Shown here: positions 1 through 12,687 of the stretch, piece by piece
Position numbering within the stretch: the first letter of the stretch is position 1
How the letters are laid out: the number at the start of each line of letters is the position of its first letter
Assembly (NCBI RefSeq): GCF_020176695.1
Contig: NZ_JAIWIA010000018.1
Location: forward strand, 62,001 to 126,000
Length of the DNA stretch: 64,000 bases
Origin: Massilia sp. MS-15
GTDB taxonomy: Bacteria; Pseudomonadota; Gammaproteobacteria; Burkholderiales; Burkholderiaceae_D
Direction: 5' to 3'
The notes under the pieces: model-generated
Databases searched by the model: none
What the model was told of the DNA's origin: nothing
What the model saw: the letters and a program-made list of their open reading frames with translations, nothing else
Made by a program: the position numbers and the translations under genes

Positions 1-772
1 CCACATAGGTGAAGTGCGGGATGTTGCGCTTGGCTTCCTGCATCTTCTCGGCGATCTTGCGGCGCAGGCCGATCACCGGTGTGGCGCGCTCGCCTTCCAG
101 CTTCGCGTAGCGGTTGTCGCGTCCGCCGGCCTGGGCGCTGCCGCGGTGGCCCGCCACGTGGGCGTCCAGGTCGGCGTGCGTGATGCGTCCGGCCGGGCCG
201 GAGCCATGCACGAACTGCAGTTCGACGCCCAGGTCCCAGGCACGCTGGCGCACGGCCGGCGCCGCCAGCGGCTTCTCGCCTTCGGCGCGCAGCGGCACCG
301 GGCCCTTCTGGTAGGCCTGCGTTTGCGGGCCCGCGGGCTTCGCCGGCGGCGGGGCCACAGGCGCCGGGGAGGGCGCGGCCCTGGCGGACGTGCCCTGGGC
401 CGCTTCGGCCTGCGCCACCGCTGCCAGTTGTGGATCGCCCACTTCCTCGGCCGGGGCGGTGGCGGCGGCGGACTTCACCGGCTCCTGCCTTGCCTTCTCG
501 GCCGCGCTCTTGCCAGTGAAATTCCCGGCGCCTTCGACCTCGAGGCGGATCAGCTCCGCGCCCACGGCGAGCGACTGGCCCACGGCGCCGCCCAGCGAGG
601 TGATGACCCCCGCCACCGGCGAGGGAATCTCGACGGTGGCCTTGTCGGTCATGACATCGGCCAGCACCTGGTCTTCCTTGACCGTATCGCCCGGCTGCAC
701 GTGCCAGGCCACGACTTCGACTTCGGCGATGCCTTCGCCGAGGTCCGGCATCTTAATGACGTGAATCCCCAT
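1..772 (-). CDS. bkdB: Branched-chain 2-oxoacid dehydrogenase E2 (dihydrolipoyl acyltransferase), 5' part only
   Basis: Acyltransferase core subunit of the branched-chain 2-oxoacid dehydrogenase; it moves the acyl group from E1 to CoA through a swinging lipoyl arm. The visible 257 N-terminal residues show a lipoyl domain (about residues 1-77) with the lipoylation site TDKATVE (Lys44), an Ala/Pro-rich linker, and a peripheral-subunit-binding domain around residues 180-215. The entry into the catalytic domain (RKIAEKMQEAKRNIPHFT) is at the window edge, so the catalytic HxxxD motif lies outside. ATG at 772 is 4 nt behind the E1 beta stop, so it is the third gene of one operon. A 2-oxoglutarate or acetoin E2 is less likely because the E1 neighbours are of the BkdA1/BkdA2 type. 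Confidence 0.9.
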   Translation of the reverse strand, partial: MGIHVIKMPDLGEGIAEVEVVAWHVQPGDTVKEDQVLADVMTDKATVEIPSPVAGVITSLGGAVGQSLAVGAELIRLEVEGAGNFTGKSAAEKARQEPVKSAAATAPAEEVGDPQLAAVAQAEAAQGTSARAAPSPAPVAPPPAKPAGPQTQAYQKGPVPLRAEGEKPLAAPAVRQRAWDLGVELQFVHGSGPAGRITHADLDAHVAGHRGSAQAGGRDNRYAKLEGERATPVIGLRRKIAEKMQEAKRNIPHFTYV

Positions 773-776
773 CGGT

Positions 777-4895
<4,119 letters not shown>

Positions 4896-5041
4896 ACCGG
4901 GCAGCCATCTTCCCGGAAGGGGGGAGGATGCAGGGGGATGCGCCCGGCGCCGGGCGGGGGCACCACCCAGCCATGCATCCACTCTTCATCGATGGACATG
5001 GTCGGCGCCGGAAAACCGGGGCCCTCCTTGCCGTTCTGGTC

Positions 5042-6937
5042 CTAGCGCAGCACCGGCAACTCGATGTAGCTCGGGTTGGCCGCATCGTGGTGCAGGGCAT
5101 TGTCGGCCACCACGCCGTCCTTCTCGCGCTCGTTCGGGCCGCCCGTGTTCAGGTTGCGCACGAACTTCGGAAAGTTCGACGAGCTCACCTCGACGCGGAT
5201 CCGGTGCCCCGCGCCGAACTGGATCGCGGTCGCGATCGGGCTCGGGCGGATGGTGGCGACCTCGCCGGCCTTGAGCGGTTCCGGACGCTCGAAGCCGTTG
5301 CGGTAGCGGGCCCGGAAGATGGTGTCGCCGATGATCCAGGCGGTGCCGTCCGGCGCGACGTCGACCAGCTTGACGGCGAAATCGGTGTCCTTCGCGTTCG
5401 ACGAGACCTTCAGCACCGCGTCCACGAAGCCGGCCACGCTCACCGCTTGCGGCAGCGGGTCGCTGGTGTAGACCAGCACGTCGTTGCGGACCTCGACCGG
5501 GCGCTGGTCGAAGGCGCCGGGCACCACGATGCCGCCGTTGCAGCAGTCGCCGCCGCCGATCGTCTGCACCGGGTTCATCGGGTCGTAGCGGTAGCGGTCC
5601 GGCGCTTCGCCCGCCGCCGGCGCTTCCATGCTGAGCCGGCCGTCGCCGTGCAGCGAATTGGCCCGGCCGCCGGAGCGCAGGTAGAGGCGCATCGGCCTGG
5701 CGTTCTGCGGCGGCCAGGTACTGGCGCCCTGCCAGCGGTTGGCGCCCATCTCGTAGTAGCGCACGTGCGGGGTGCTGGCCGGGAAGGCCTTGGCGTCGCC
5801 CTTCAGCCAGCGGTCGAACCAGCCGTACACGGCGCCGTCGACGTCGAAGCTGGTGTCGCCCATGGCGCGCGCGCCGACCGTGGTGTCGGGCCCCATGCGG
5901 GAATAGGCGCAGTGCGGGATCGGTGCCACCACCGCGTACTGGTTGGCGCTCGCCTCCTTGTCGGTGCCGGCGGCGCGCGCATGGTTGAACAGTTCCAGGT
6001 TGGGGCCGATCGAGACGTCGTACCAGCTGTTGAACCACAGGGCCGGCACGCCCCAGCCCATGCCTTCGTGGTACAGCCCGCCCTGGCGCCAGCCCTGATC
6101 GGCGGGGCTGCGTCCGATGAACTGTTCGAAGGTGGCGGGCGGCTCGCCCAGCGAGGACAGCATCTGGTCCACCGGCAGGTGCCTGACCTGCTTGTTCCAG
6201 TCGACCGGCGGCTTGCTCGGATGCAGGTCGTTGTAGGCCTCGACCCGGGCGCGCAGGCGCTCGTCCTGGATGGCGGCAGGCAGGCGCGCGCGCAGCGGGT
6301 TGTCGACCCCGTACAGCCAGACGAAGAACAGGTTGCGCGGCACGCCGCCGGTGTACCAGTTGCCCTGTTCCTGGAAGCGTCCGACCTTGCCGATGCCGGC
6401 CCCGGCCGACATCGGCACCATGGCCGCATGCGCCGGGTGGTTCAGGCCGGCCAGGGCCAGCTGCCATTCGGCCGAGGACGAGCAGCCCAGGGTGCCCACC
6501 TTGCCGTTCGACCAGGGCTGTTGGGCGATCCAGGACAGGGTGTCGTAGCCGTCGGTCTGCGGGTTGCCGAGGATCTGCCAGTCGCCTTCCGAAAAATAGC
6601 GCCCGCGCTCGCTCTGGACGATGAAGACGTAGCCGCGCTTGACCGACTCCAGCACGTAGCGCTGGGTCGAGCCTTTCAGCTTGCCCTCGTTGTAGGGCGT
6701 CTTCCACAGGATGACCGGCAGGCGGCCGGTGGCGTTCTTCGGCAGGTAGATGTCGGTCGAGAGCCTGACCCCGTCGCGCATCGGCACCATCACGGACAGC
6801 TGCTTGCCGGCGATGCGCGCCAGTTCGCGCTCCATGGCCTCGGGACTGTATTTCGCGTAGTCCTGGGCCAGGGCCAGGGTGGTGGCGTCGCCGGCCAGCA
6901 GGGCCAGGGCAGTCAGGGTGGCGGCAAACTTCTTCAA
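5042..6937 (-). CDS. Exported CocE/NonD-family hydrolase (S15-type esterase/peptidase)
   Basis: Alpha/beta hydrolase of the CocE/NonD group, which contains cocaine esterase, cephalosporin acylases and X-Pro dipeptidyl peptidases. The 631-residue product has an N-terminal signal sequence (KKFAATLTALALLAG), an N-terminal hydrolase domain with MRDGVRLSTDIYLP and the nucleophile region LGCSSSAEW, a helical cap, and a C-terminal jelly-roll domain ending with GHRIRVEVSSSNFPKF. The start is TTG at 6937, fixed by GAGGAG 7 nt upstream and by the signal peptide. The nucleophile motif is GCSSS rather than the usual GxSYxG, so substrate class cannot be inferred. No operon partner. Confidence 0.85.
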   Translation of the reverse strand: MKKFAATLTALALLAGDATTLALAQDYAKYSPEAMERELARIAGKQLSVMVPMRDGVRLSTDIYLPKNATGRLPVILWKTPYNEGKLKGSTQRYVLESVKRGYVFIVQSERGRYFSEGDWQILGNPQTDGYDTLSWIAQQPWSNGKVGTLGCSSSAEWQLALAGLNHPAHAAMVPMSAGAGIGKVGRFQEQGNWYTGGVPRNLFFVWLYGVDNPLRARLPAAIQDERLRARVEAYNDLHPSKPPVDWNKQVRHLPVDQMLSSLGEPPATFEQFIGRSPADQGWRQGGLYHEGMGWGVPALWFNSWYDVSIGPNLELFNHARAAGTDKEASANQYAVVAPIPHCAYSRMGPDTTVGARAMGDTSFDVDGAVYGWFDRWLKGDAKAFPASTPHVRYYEMGANRWQGASTWPPQNARPMRLYLRSGGRANSLHGDGRLSMEAPAAGEAPDRYRYDPMNPVQTIGGGDCCNGGIVVPGAFDQRPVEVRNDVLVYTSDPLPQAVSVAGFVDAVLKVSSNAKDTDFAVKLVDVAPDGTAWIIGDTIFRARYRNGFERPEPLKAGEVATIRPSPIATAIQFGAGHRIRVEVSSSNFPKFVRNLNTGGPNEREKDGVVADNALHHDAANPSYIELPVLR

Positions 6938-7040
6938 AGGCGGTCTCCTCGGGTGGAATGGACGTTGCGATGCGTAGACACTTTAGCAAGCGCGCGCCAG
7001 GCAGGCCAGCGCCGCGTGCAGCGCCACCCCCGCGCTGCGG

Positions 7041-8420
7041 CTATTTGGCGTCTTTACCCGCGCGGCGCAGCCGGTAGCCCAGGCCCAGCAGGAGCAGCCA
7101 GGCCGGCATCATCCACACCGATACCCGCAGGCCCGGGGTCAGGTACATCACCAGCACGATCCCGGCCAGGAACGCCAGGCACAGGTAGTTAGTGAGCGGG
7201 AACAGCGGGCTGGGGAAGGCGGTGGCCTGGCTGGCGGCGGCCCTGGCGCGGCGGAAGCGCAGGTGGCTCCAGCAGATCATGCCCCAGTTGATGACCAGGG
7301 CGGCCACGGCCAGGCCCATCAGCATGCCGAAGGCTTCGCGCGGCAGGAAGTAGTTGATGCAGATGCAGATGCCGGTGGCCAGCGCCGACACGCCCAGCGC
7401 CGCCAGCGGCACGCCGCGCCGCGACAGCTTGAGCAGGGCGCGCGGCGCATTGCCCTGTTCGGCCAGGCCGAACAGCATGCGGCTGTTGGCGTACACGCAG
7501 CCGTTGTAGACCGACAGGGCGGCGGTGAGGACCACCAGGTTCAGCACATTGGCCACCAGGGTGCTGTCGAGGGCGGCGAAGATCAGCACGAAGGGGCTGC
7601 CCCCCAGCACCACCTTCTGCCACGGGTAGAGCATCAGGAGCACGGCCAGCGCGCCGACGTAGAAGATGGCGATGCGCCAGATGGCCTGGTTGATCGCGCG
7701 CGGGATGGTGCGGCCCGGGTCGTCGGCTTCGGCAGCGGTGATGCCGATCATTTCCAGCCCGCCGAAGGAGAACATGATCACCGCCATCGACAGTGCCAGG
7801 CCGGCGAAGCCGTTCGGGAAGAAGCCGCCGTGGCGCCACAGGTTGTCCACGCCCGCCTGCGGGCCGGCGCTGTCGCTGAGCAGCAGGTAGCAGCCGAACA
7901 CGATCATGCCGACCACCGCCGCCACCTTGATGATCGCGAACCAGAATTCGAGCTCGCCGAAGGCCTTCACGTTGAGCAGGCTGAGCGCGTTGACCAGGCA
8001 GAAGAAGCCGAGCGCCGAGACCCAGGTGGGAATCTCCGGGAACCAGTACTGGACGTAGATGCCGAGCGCCGACAGCTCGGCCATGCTGACGAGGATGTAC
8101 ATCACCCAGTAGTTCCAGCCGGAGACGAAGCCGGCCATCGGACTGCCGTACTTGCTGGCGAAGTGGCCGAAGGAGCCGGCCACCGGCTCCTCGACGATCA
8201 TCTCGCCCATCTGGCGCATGATCAGAAAGGCGACCAGGCCGGCCAGCGCATAGCCGAGCAGGGCCGAAGGGCCGGCCTGCTGGATGGTCTGGGCCACGCC
8301 CAGGAACAGGCCGGTGCCGATGGCGCCGCCGAGGGCGATCAGCTGGATGTGGCGGTTCTTGAGGCCACGCTTGAGGGTGGCGCCGCCTGGTTCGGCAAGG
8401 GTGTGCTGCAGTTTGTCCAT
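7041..8420 (-). CDS. aroP: AroP-like aromatic amino acid permease (APC superfamily)
   Basis: Inner-membrane amino-acid/proton symporter with about 12 hydrophobic segments over 459 residues. From memory it parallels E. coli AroP through most of its length: RGLKNRHIQLIALGGAIGTG, IMRQMGEMIVEEPVAGSF, SGWNYWVMYILVSMAELSA, EFWFAIIKV, MFSFGGLEMIGITAAEADDP and NSRMLFGLAEQGNAP. Likely substrates are Phe, Tyr or Trp, which agrees with the tyrosine-catabolism genes 6 kb to the right; PheP-like or ProY-like specificity cannot be excluded. ATG at 8420 has TTAAGG upstream; the longer open frame to 8510 lacks family similarity. Confidence 0.87.
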   Translation of the reverse strand: MDKLQHTLAEPGGATLKRGLKNRHIQLIALGGAIGTGLFLGVAQTIQQAGPSALLGYALAGLVAFLIMRQMGEMIVEEPVAGSFGHFASKYGSPMAGFVSGWNYWVMYILVSMAELSALGIYVQYWFPEIPTWVSALGFFCLVNALSLLNVKAFGELEFWFAIIKVAAVVGMIVFGCYLLLSDSAGPQAGVDNLWRHGGFFPNGFAGLALSMAVIMFSFGGLEMIGITAAEADDPGRTIPRAINQAIWRIAIFYVGALAVLLMLYPWQKVVLGGSPFVLIFAALDSTLVANVLNLVVLTAALSVYNGCVYANSRMLFGLAEQGNAPRALLKLSRRGVPLAALGVSALATGICICINYFLPREAFGMLMGLAVAALVINWGMICWSHLRFRRARAAASQATAFPSPLFPLTNYLCLAFLAGIVLVMYLTPGLRVSVWMMPAWLLLLGLGYRLRRAGKDAK

Positions 8421-8548
8421 CGTCGGCCTTAAGGTGGGTGCTGCGAAAGTTGCCTTAAAGCCAGCGATTCTACTGCATCGCGCGCCGACGTGGACGCCGG
8501 GCCGGCGCAAAGCCGCCGCCGGCCGGCGCCGGGCCCGGCCGCGCCGGT

Positions 8549-8656
8549 TCAGTAGCGGCGGTAGCCGCCACGGCCGAGCGGATAGCGGCGCGCCATGCGG
8601 CCGCCGAACTTCTTCCAGAGCAGGCCTGCAAGGGCCATCATGATCATCTTGCGCAT
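8549..8656 (-). CDS. 35-residue basic protein with hydrophobic N-terminus
   Basis: Very small gene, function unknown. A strong ribosome site (GAAGGAGA) precedes ATG at 8656. The product begins with a hydrophobic stretch (MIMMALAGLLWKKF) and ends in an Arg/Tyr/Gly-rich tail (ARRYPLGRGGYRRY), so it could be a membrane-anchored or nucleic-acid-binding micropeptide. It sits alone between the permease start and a small membrane protein, both also on the minus strand. The good ribosome site and codon pattern argue for a real gene; there is no known family to support it. Confidence 0.55.
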   Translation of the reverse strand: MRKMIMMALAGLLWKKFGGRMARRYPLGRGGYRRY

Positions 8657-8741
8657 GTGGTTCTCCTTCGCGAAAACGGGCCGCGCGGCGCGCGGCATCG
8701 GAACCAGCCTAGCAGGAAGGCGGACCGCGTGGCGCAGGCCT

Positions 8742-9107
8742 TCAGCCCGGCATCGTGAAGAAGGCCAGCATGCCAACCATGGCCGCGCCCAGCATCAGCA
8801 GCACGAAGCCGGACAGGCGCGCCAGCGCGCCGAGGCGGGCGCCCTGCGGGCGGCTGCGCAGCAGGTAGAGCCCGATCCCGAGCGGCGCCGCCGCCACCAC
8901 CGCCGAACTCATCCAGCGCGAACGGCGGTACAGGCGCGCTTCGCTGTCGAGGCGGTACCAGTAGTAGGGCAGGAAGCTGAGCAGGAAGGCGCAGAGCAGG
9001 GTCCACCAGGCCGGCAGGTGCAGGCGGGTGGCGCCGGACAGGGCTTCGGTCATGCCGCAGGCAAACATCAACATCAACAGCGCGTACAGGGTGTTCTTGG
9101 GAGTCAT
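8742..9107 (-). CDS. Small four-helix integral membrane protein, unknown function
   Basis: A 121-residue protein with four hydrophobic segments: TLYALLMLMFACGM, WTLLCAFLLSFLPYYWY, SSAVVAAAPLGIGLYLL and LSGFVLLMLGAAMVGMLAFF. A basic, Arg-rich loop (RLDSEARLYRRSRW) lies between helices 2 and 3. I recognise no family and there are no catalytic-looking residues. ATG at 9107 gives the first residues MTPKNT; the frame is open for 21 more codons upstream, but that extension is Arg/Cys-rich and starts without a ribosome site. No clear operon partner. Confidence 0.65.
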   Translation of the reverse strand: MTPKNTLYALLMLMFACGMTEALSGATRLHLPAWWTLLCAFLLSFLPYYWYRLDSEARLYRRSRWMSSAVVAAAPLGIGLYLLRSRPQGARLGALARLSGFVLLMLGAAMVGMLAFFTMPG

Positions 9108-9447
9108 TGCAATGAATCTGGAGCGAAGGCGCCGAGCATAGCACCCGGCGCGGGGCACGAAATTCAACAAAACTCACCACCGCGCACGAATATGCATATT
9201 GCCTACGATGCGGCCATTTCCGCATCGCGCAGGGGCAGGGCGCGCCGCGCGGCCCAGGCCTGGCGCGGTCGCATGTCGATGCGCCCACCGTCCGGCGATT
9301 CGTGGGCCGCTTCCGCTGCGCCCGCAGGTGCAGCGTAACGACCTGCACGCAGTATAGGAAGATACGACCGGCGGATCTGCCCCCTCGGCGGGGGGAAGGC
9401 GCGCGCTGGGACCACCCGCCGCGCCGCCCGGCACGCCAGTGCCCGGT
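9108..9447. other. Intergenic region without recognised gene
   Basis: 340 bp between two minus-strand genes. I see no convincing coding frame. It holds a short palindrome ATATGCATAT near 9190 and a small inverted repeat GTGCAG/CTGCAC (9328-9333 and 9343-9348). It should contain the promoter of the membrane protein ending at 8742, but no clear -35/-10 pair stands out. Confidence 0.5.
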
Positions 9448-11766
9448 TCAGGCGCCTGGCGTCGCCGCGGCGCCGAGCGTGGCCAGCACCTCGTCCAGCG
9501 GCGCCGGACGCGCGAACAGGTAGCCCTGCATGCAGGGACAGCCGTGCCGCACCAGGTAGTCGGCCTGGTGTTCGGTCTCGATGCCTTCGGCCACCACGCG
9601 CAGGCCGAGGTGGTCGGCCATCGCCAGGATCGACTGGACGATGGCGGTGCCGTTGACATCGTTCGGCGTGTCGCGGATGAAGCTGCGGTCGATCTTCAGC
9701 TCGTACAGCGGCATCTTCTTCAGGTAGGCCAGGTTCGAATAGCCGGTGCCGAAGTCGTCCACCGAGAAGCGGATCCCGAGCGCGGCCAGCGCGTGCATGC
9801 GGGCGATGGTCTGGTCCAGGTCCGACACCAGCAGGCCCTCGGTGACTTCGAAGATCAGCTGGCGCGCCGGGGCGCCGGTCTCGCGCAGCACCGCGGCGAC
9901 CTGCTCGACGAAGCCGGGCTGGCGGAACTGGGCCGGGCTGACGTTGATCGACAGCGGCAGCGGGTGGCCGGCGCGCTCGAGGCGCAGCCACGCCTCGCAG
10001 GCCTGGCGCAGCACCCAGTTCCCCAGCTCGACGATCAGGCCGCTCGCCTCGGCGATCGGGATGAAGCTGTCCGGCGCCACCATGGTGCCGTCCGCGCGGC
10101 GCCAGCGCATCAGGAGTTCGGCGCCGACCGGCTGCCGGCGCTGGTCCACCTGCAGCTGCAGGTGCATGGCCAGCTCGCCGTTGGCGAGTGCGCGCGCCAG
10201 GTCGCGCTCGATGCCGAGTTTCTGCTCGGCCTCGGCCAGCATGCCCTGTTCGAACAGGGCGACCCCGTGGCGTCCGGCCGCCTTGGCCTGGTACATGGCG
10301 ACGTCGGCCTCGCGCAGCAGGTCGTTCGCGCCTTGTGCGCAGCGCTGCAGCAGGGTCACGCCGATGCTGCCCGAGGGACGGTAGTAGTGTTCGCCGATCG
10401 CCACTTCCTCGCCGAGCGCGCCCAGCACCTTGTGCGCGATGCGCATCGCGGTGCCGCTAGCGGTCTCCGGGTCCTTGCCCAGACCGCCCAGCAGGATCAC
10501 GAACTCGTCCCCGCCCAGGCGGGCCACGGTGTCGTCGGCGCGCACGCTCGCCACCAAGCGCGCCGCGGCGTGCTTGAGCAGGGCGTCGCCGGTGGCGTGG
10601 CCGCGTGCGTCGTTGACCTGCTTGAAGTTGTCGAGGTCGATGAACAGCACCGCGCCCAGGGCGCCGCCGCGCTGGCGCGCCGCCACCAGCGCTTCCAGGC
10701 GCTCGGTCAGCAGGCGCCGATTGGGCAGGCCGGTCAGGCCGTCGTAGAAGGCCAGCCGGTGGATCGCCTTGGCCGAGTTGCGGCGCTCGGTGATGTCGCG
10801 TCCCACCACGACCCAGTGGGTATTGCGCCCGCCCTCGCTGGCGAAGGGCACCATCTCCACTTCCAGCCAGTAGGGTTCGCCGGCCCGGTCGTAGCTCACC
10901 AGTTCGGCGCGCACCGCCTCGCTGCGCGCCAGCGCGGCCTGGATGCGGGCGACTTCGGCGGGGTCGGTGTCGGGCCCGGCCAGGATCTGCATGCTCTGGC
11001 CGACGATGTCCTCGCGCCGGTAGCCGGTGCGGCGCTCGAAGGCTTCGTTGGCGAAGATGATTGGCTGGGTCACGCCTTCGCCTTCGACCGCGCGTGCAAT
11101 CAGCACCATGTCGTTCAGGCGCGCCACCGCGGCCGAGGTCAGGCGCAGCTCGGCGTTCAGTTCGACCAGCCTGGCCTGCTTGGCCTCGAGCGCGGCGGCG
11201 CCGCTGCGTACCTCGTCCAGGGTCTGGGCCAGTCCCTTGAGCAGGGCGCCGCAGCAGACCGTGAGGACGGCGCCCACGCACAGGTAGTTCAGCGCCACGG
11301 CGATGCTCGGCAGCAGGGCGCCGTCCGGCACGCCGTTGACCAGGAAGCGCGCCTGGCCGGTGATGCCCAGCACCAGGATGGTGGCGCCGCACAGGCCCAG
11401 GATGGCCAGCGCCGGGCGGATGCCGAGCAGGATCACCGCCAGCACCGGCGGCCCGATCAGGTAGAGCTGGCTGACGCCGCCCACGCTCAGCATCAGGCCA
11501 ACGCCGACCAGGTACATGATGGCCAGCAGGTGCAACACGCGCCAGGCGTAGGCCAGGTGCCTGCTGCGCCAGACGCCGAACAGCCAGGCCAAGGCCAGCA
11601 TGTCCATCAGCGCGATCGGCCACAGGCCCTGGACCAGCGCGAAGGCGGCGCTTGGAATGGCGGCCGCCGTTCCCAGCGCCAGGGTGGCGCCGATCAGGGT
11701 CGCGAAAATGCGTGAGCGCCAGTGCGCCAGGTCGTGGTTCTCAGTCATGCGTTGCAGCGTACGCAT
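9448..11766 (-). CDS. Membrane PAS-GGDEF-EAL cyclic-di-GMP protein
   Basis: A 772-residue bifunctional signalling protein. Five or six N-terminal membrane helices are followed by a short coiled region, a PAS domain (IIFANEAFERRTGYRREDIVG ending in VVVGRDITERR), a diguanylate cyclase domain with intact GGDEF (RLGGDEFVILL), and an EAL domain. The EAL signature reads ELLMRW instead of EALxRW, while DDFGTGYSNL, KIDRSFI and EGIE are conserved. Active synthesis is likely; hydrolysis is plausible because ELL variants occur in active enzymes. The start is 11766 (ATG) or 11748 (ATG); neither has a strong ribosome site. Stands alone. Confidence 0.92.
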   Translation of the reverse strand: MRTLQRMTENHDLAHWRSRIFATLIGATLALGTAAAIPSAAFALVQGLWPIALMDMLALAWLFGVWRSRHLAYAWRVLHLLAIMYLVGVGLMLSVGGVSQLYLIGPPVLAVILLGIRPALAILGLCGATILVLGITGQARFLVNGVPDGALLPSIAVALNYLCVGAVLTVCCGALLKGLAQTLDEVRSGAAALEAKQARLVELNAELRLTSAAVARLNDMVLIARAVEGEGVTQPIIFANEAFERRTGYRREDIVGQSMQILAGPDTDPAEVARIQAALARSEAVRAELVSYDRAGEPYWLEVEMVPFASEGGRNTHWVVVGRDITERRNSAKAIHRLAFYDGLTGLPNRRLLTERLEALVAARQRGGALGAVLFIDLDNFKQVNDARGHATGDALLKHAAARLVASVRADDTVARLGGDEFVILLGGLGKDPETASGTAMRIAHKVLGALGEEVAIGEHYYRPSGSIGVTLLQRCAQGANDLLREADVAMYQAKAAGRHGVALFEQGMLAEAEQKLGIERDLARALANGELAMHLQLQVDQRRQPVGAELLMRWRRADGTMVAPDSFIPIAEASGLIVELGNWVLRQACEAWLRLERAGHPLPLSINVSPAQFRQPGFVEQVAAVLRETGAPARQLIFEVTEGLLVSDLDQTIARMHALAALGIRFSVDDFGTGYSNLAYLKKMPLYELKIDRSFIRDTPNDVNGTAIVQSILAMADHLGLRVVAEGIETEHQADYLVRHGCPCMQGYLFARPAPLDEVLATLGAAATPGA

Positions 11767-11921
11767 GCCGGATGGTTCTTCAGCGCACTATGATTTGGTT
11801 AGGGGAAACAAGATATCTGAAGTCATCGGCCGGCACCGAGGATCCGGGACGATTGTCGCACGTCCCTTATGGCGGCCGCAGCCGCTATCGTGCGCTGTCC
11901 GGGCGCCGCGTGGCGGCCGGC

Positions 11922-12623
11922 TCAGGCCTTATGCGGCAGGCCGAGCTGGCGGTTGGCCGGCACCGCGATGTCGATCAGCTTCGGGGGCGGCAGGTTCAGG
12001 GCGCCCATCAGGGCCACGAAGTCCTTGCGCGAGCGTGCGGCCAGGCGTGCGTTGTGGCGCTTTTCCCAGCCGATGGTGGTCACCGACTGGCCCTTGTAGT
12101 CGTGGCCCGGCCAGACCCTGGTGGCCTCGTCCAGGGTGAACAGCTTGCGCGTGATGCTGTCGTACAGGGCGGACGCGGAGCCGCCCTGGAAGTCGGTGCG
12201 CCCGCAGCCGTCGACCAGCAGGGTATCGCCCGAGAACAGGTTGCCGCGCCACAGGTAGCACATGCTGCCGGCCGTATGGCCCGGCGTGTGGATGACGGCG
12301 ATCTCTTCGCCGGCGCCGAAGGCGATCCGGTCGCCGTCCTCGAGCTGGATCTCGGCCGGCGCAATGCCGCAGCCGCTCGGCACGCAGGCCCGGGCGCCGG
12401 TCAGGGCGCGCAGGCGGCCGGCCGAGGTGACATGGTCGGCATGGGCATGGGTTTCCAGCACGTGGCTCAGGCGCAGCCCGAGGCGCTCGATGTGGGCCAG
12501 GTCGCGCTGCCAGTGGCGGTCGACCGGATCGATGATCGCCGCCCCGGCGTCGCCCGGCGCCGCCAGGATGTAGGTATAGGTCGAGGATTCGGCGTCGAAC
12601 AGCTGGATCGGATTGACTTGCAT
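11922..12623 (-). CDS. ETHE1-type persulfide dioxygenase (MBL fold)
   Basis: Non-haem iron enzyme of the metallo-beta-lactamase fold that oxidises glutathione persulfide to sulfite. The 233-residue protein has the metal motif THAHADH near residue 62, the second His in TPGHTAGS, the Asp in FSGDTLLVDG, and the family signature GCGRTDFQGG. A third His follows in WPGHDY. These separate ETHE1/PDO from glyoxalase II. ATG at 12623 has AGGAGA at correct spacing. Known partners (sulfide:quinone reductase, rhodanese, CstR/BigR regulator) are not adjacent. Confidence 0.88.
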   Translation of the reverse strand: MQVNPIQLFDAESSTYTYILAAPGDAGAAIIDPVDRHWQRDLAHIERLGLRLSHVLETHAHADHVTSAGRLRALTGARACVPSGCGIAPAEIQLEDGDRIAFGAGEEIAVIHTPGHTAGSMCYLWRGNLFSGDTLLVDGCGRTDFQGGSASALYDSITRKLFTLDEATRVWPGHDYKGQSVTTIGWEKRHNARLAARSRKDFVALMGALNLPPPKLIDIAVPANRQLGLPHKA

Positions 12624-12687
12624 GGGCTTCTCCTGGGTGCGCCGACGTTGTACCACAGCTTGCGGGCCGGGGGAAGACGCCGGAGGT

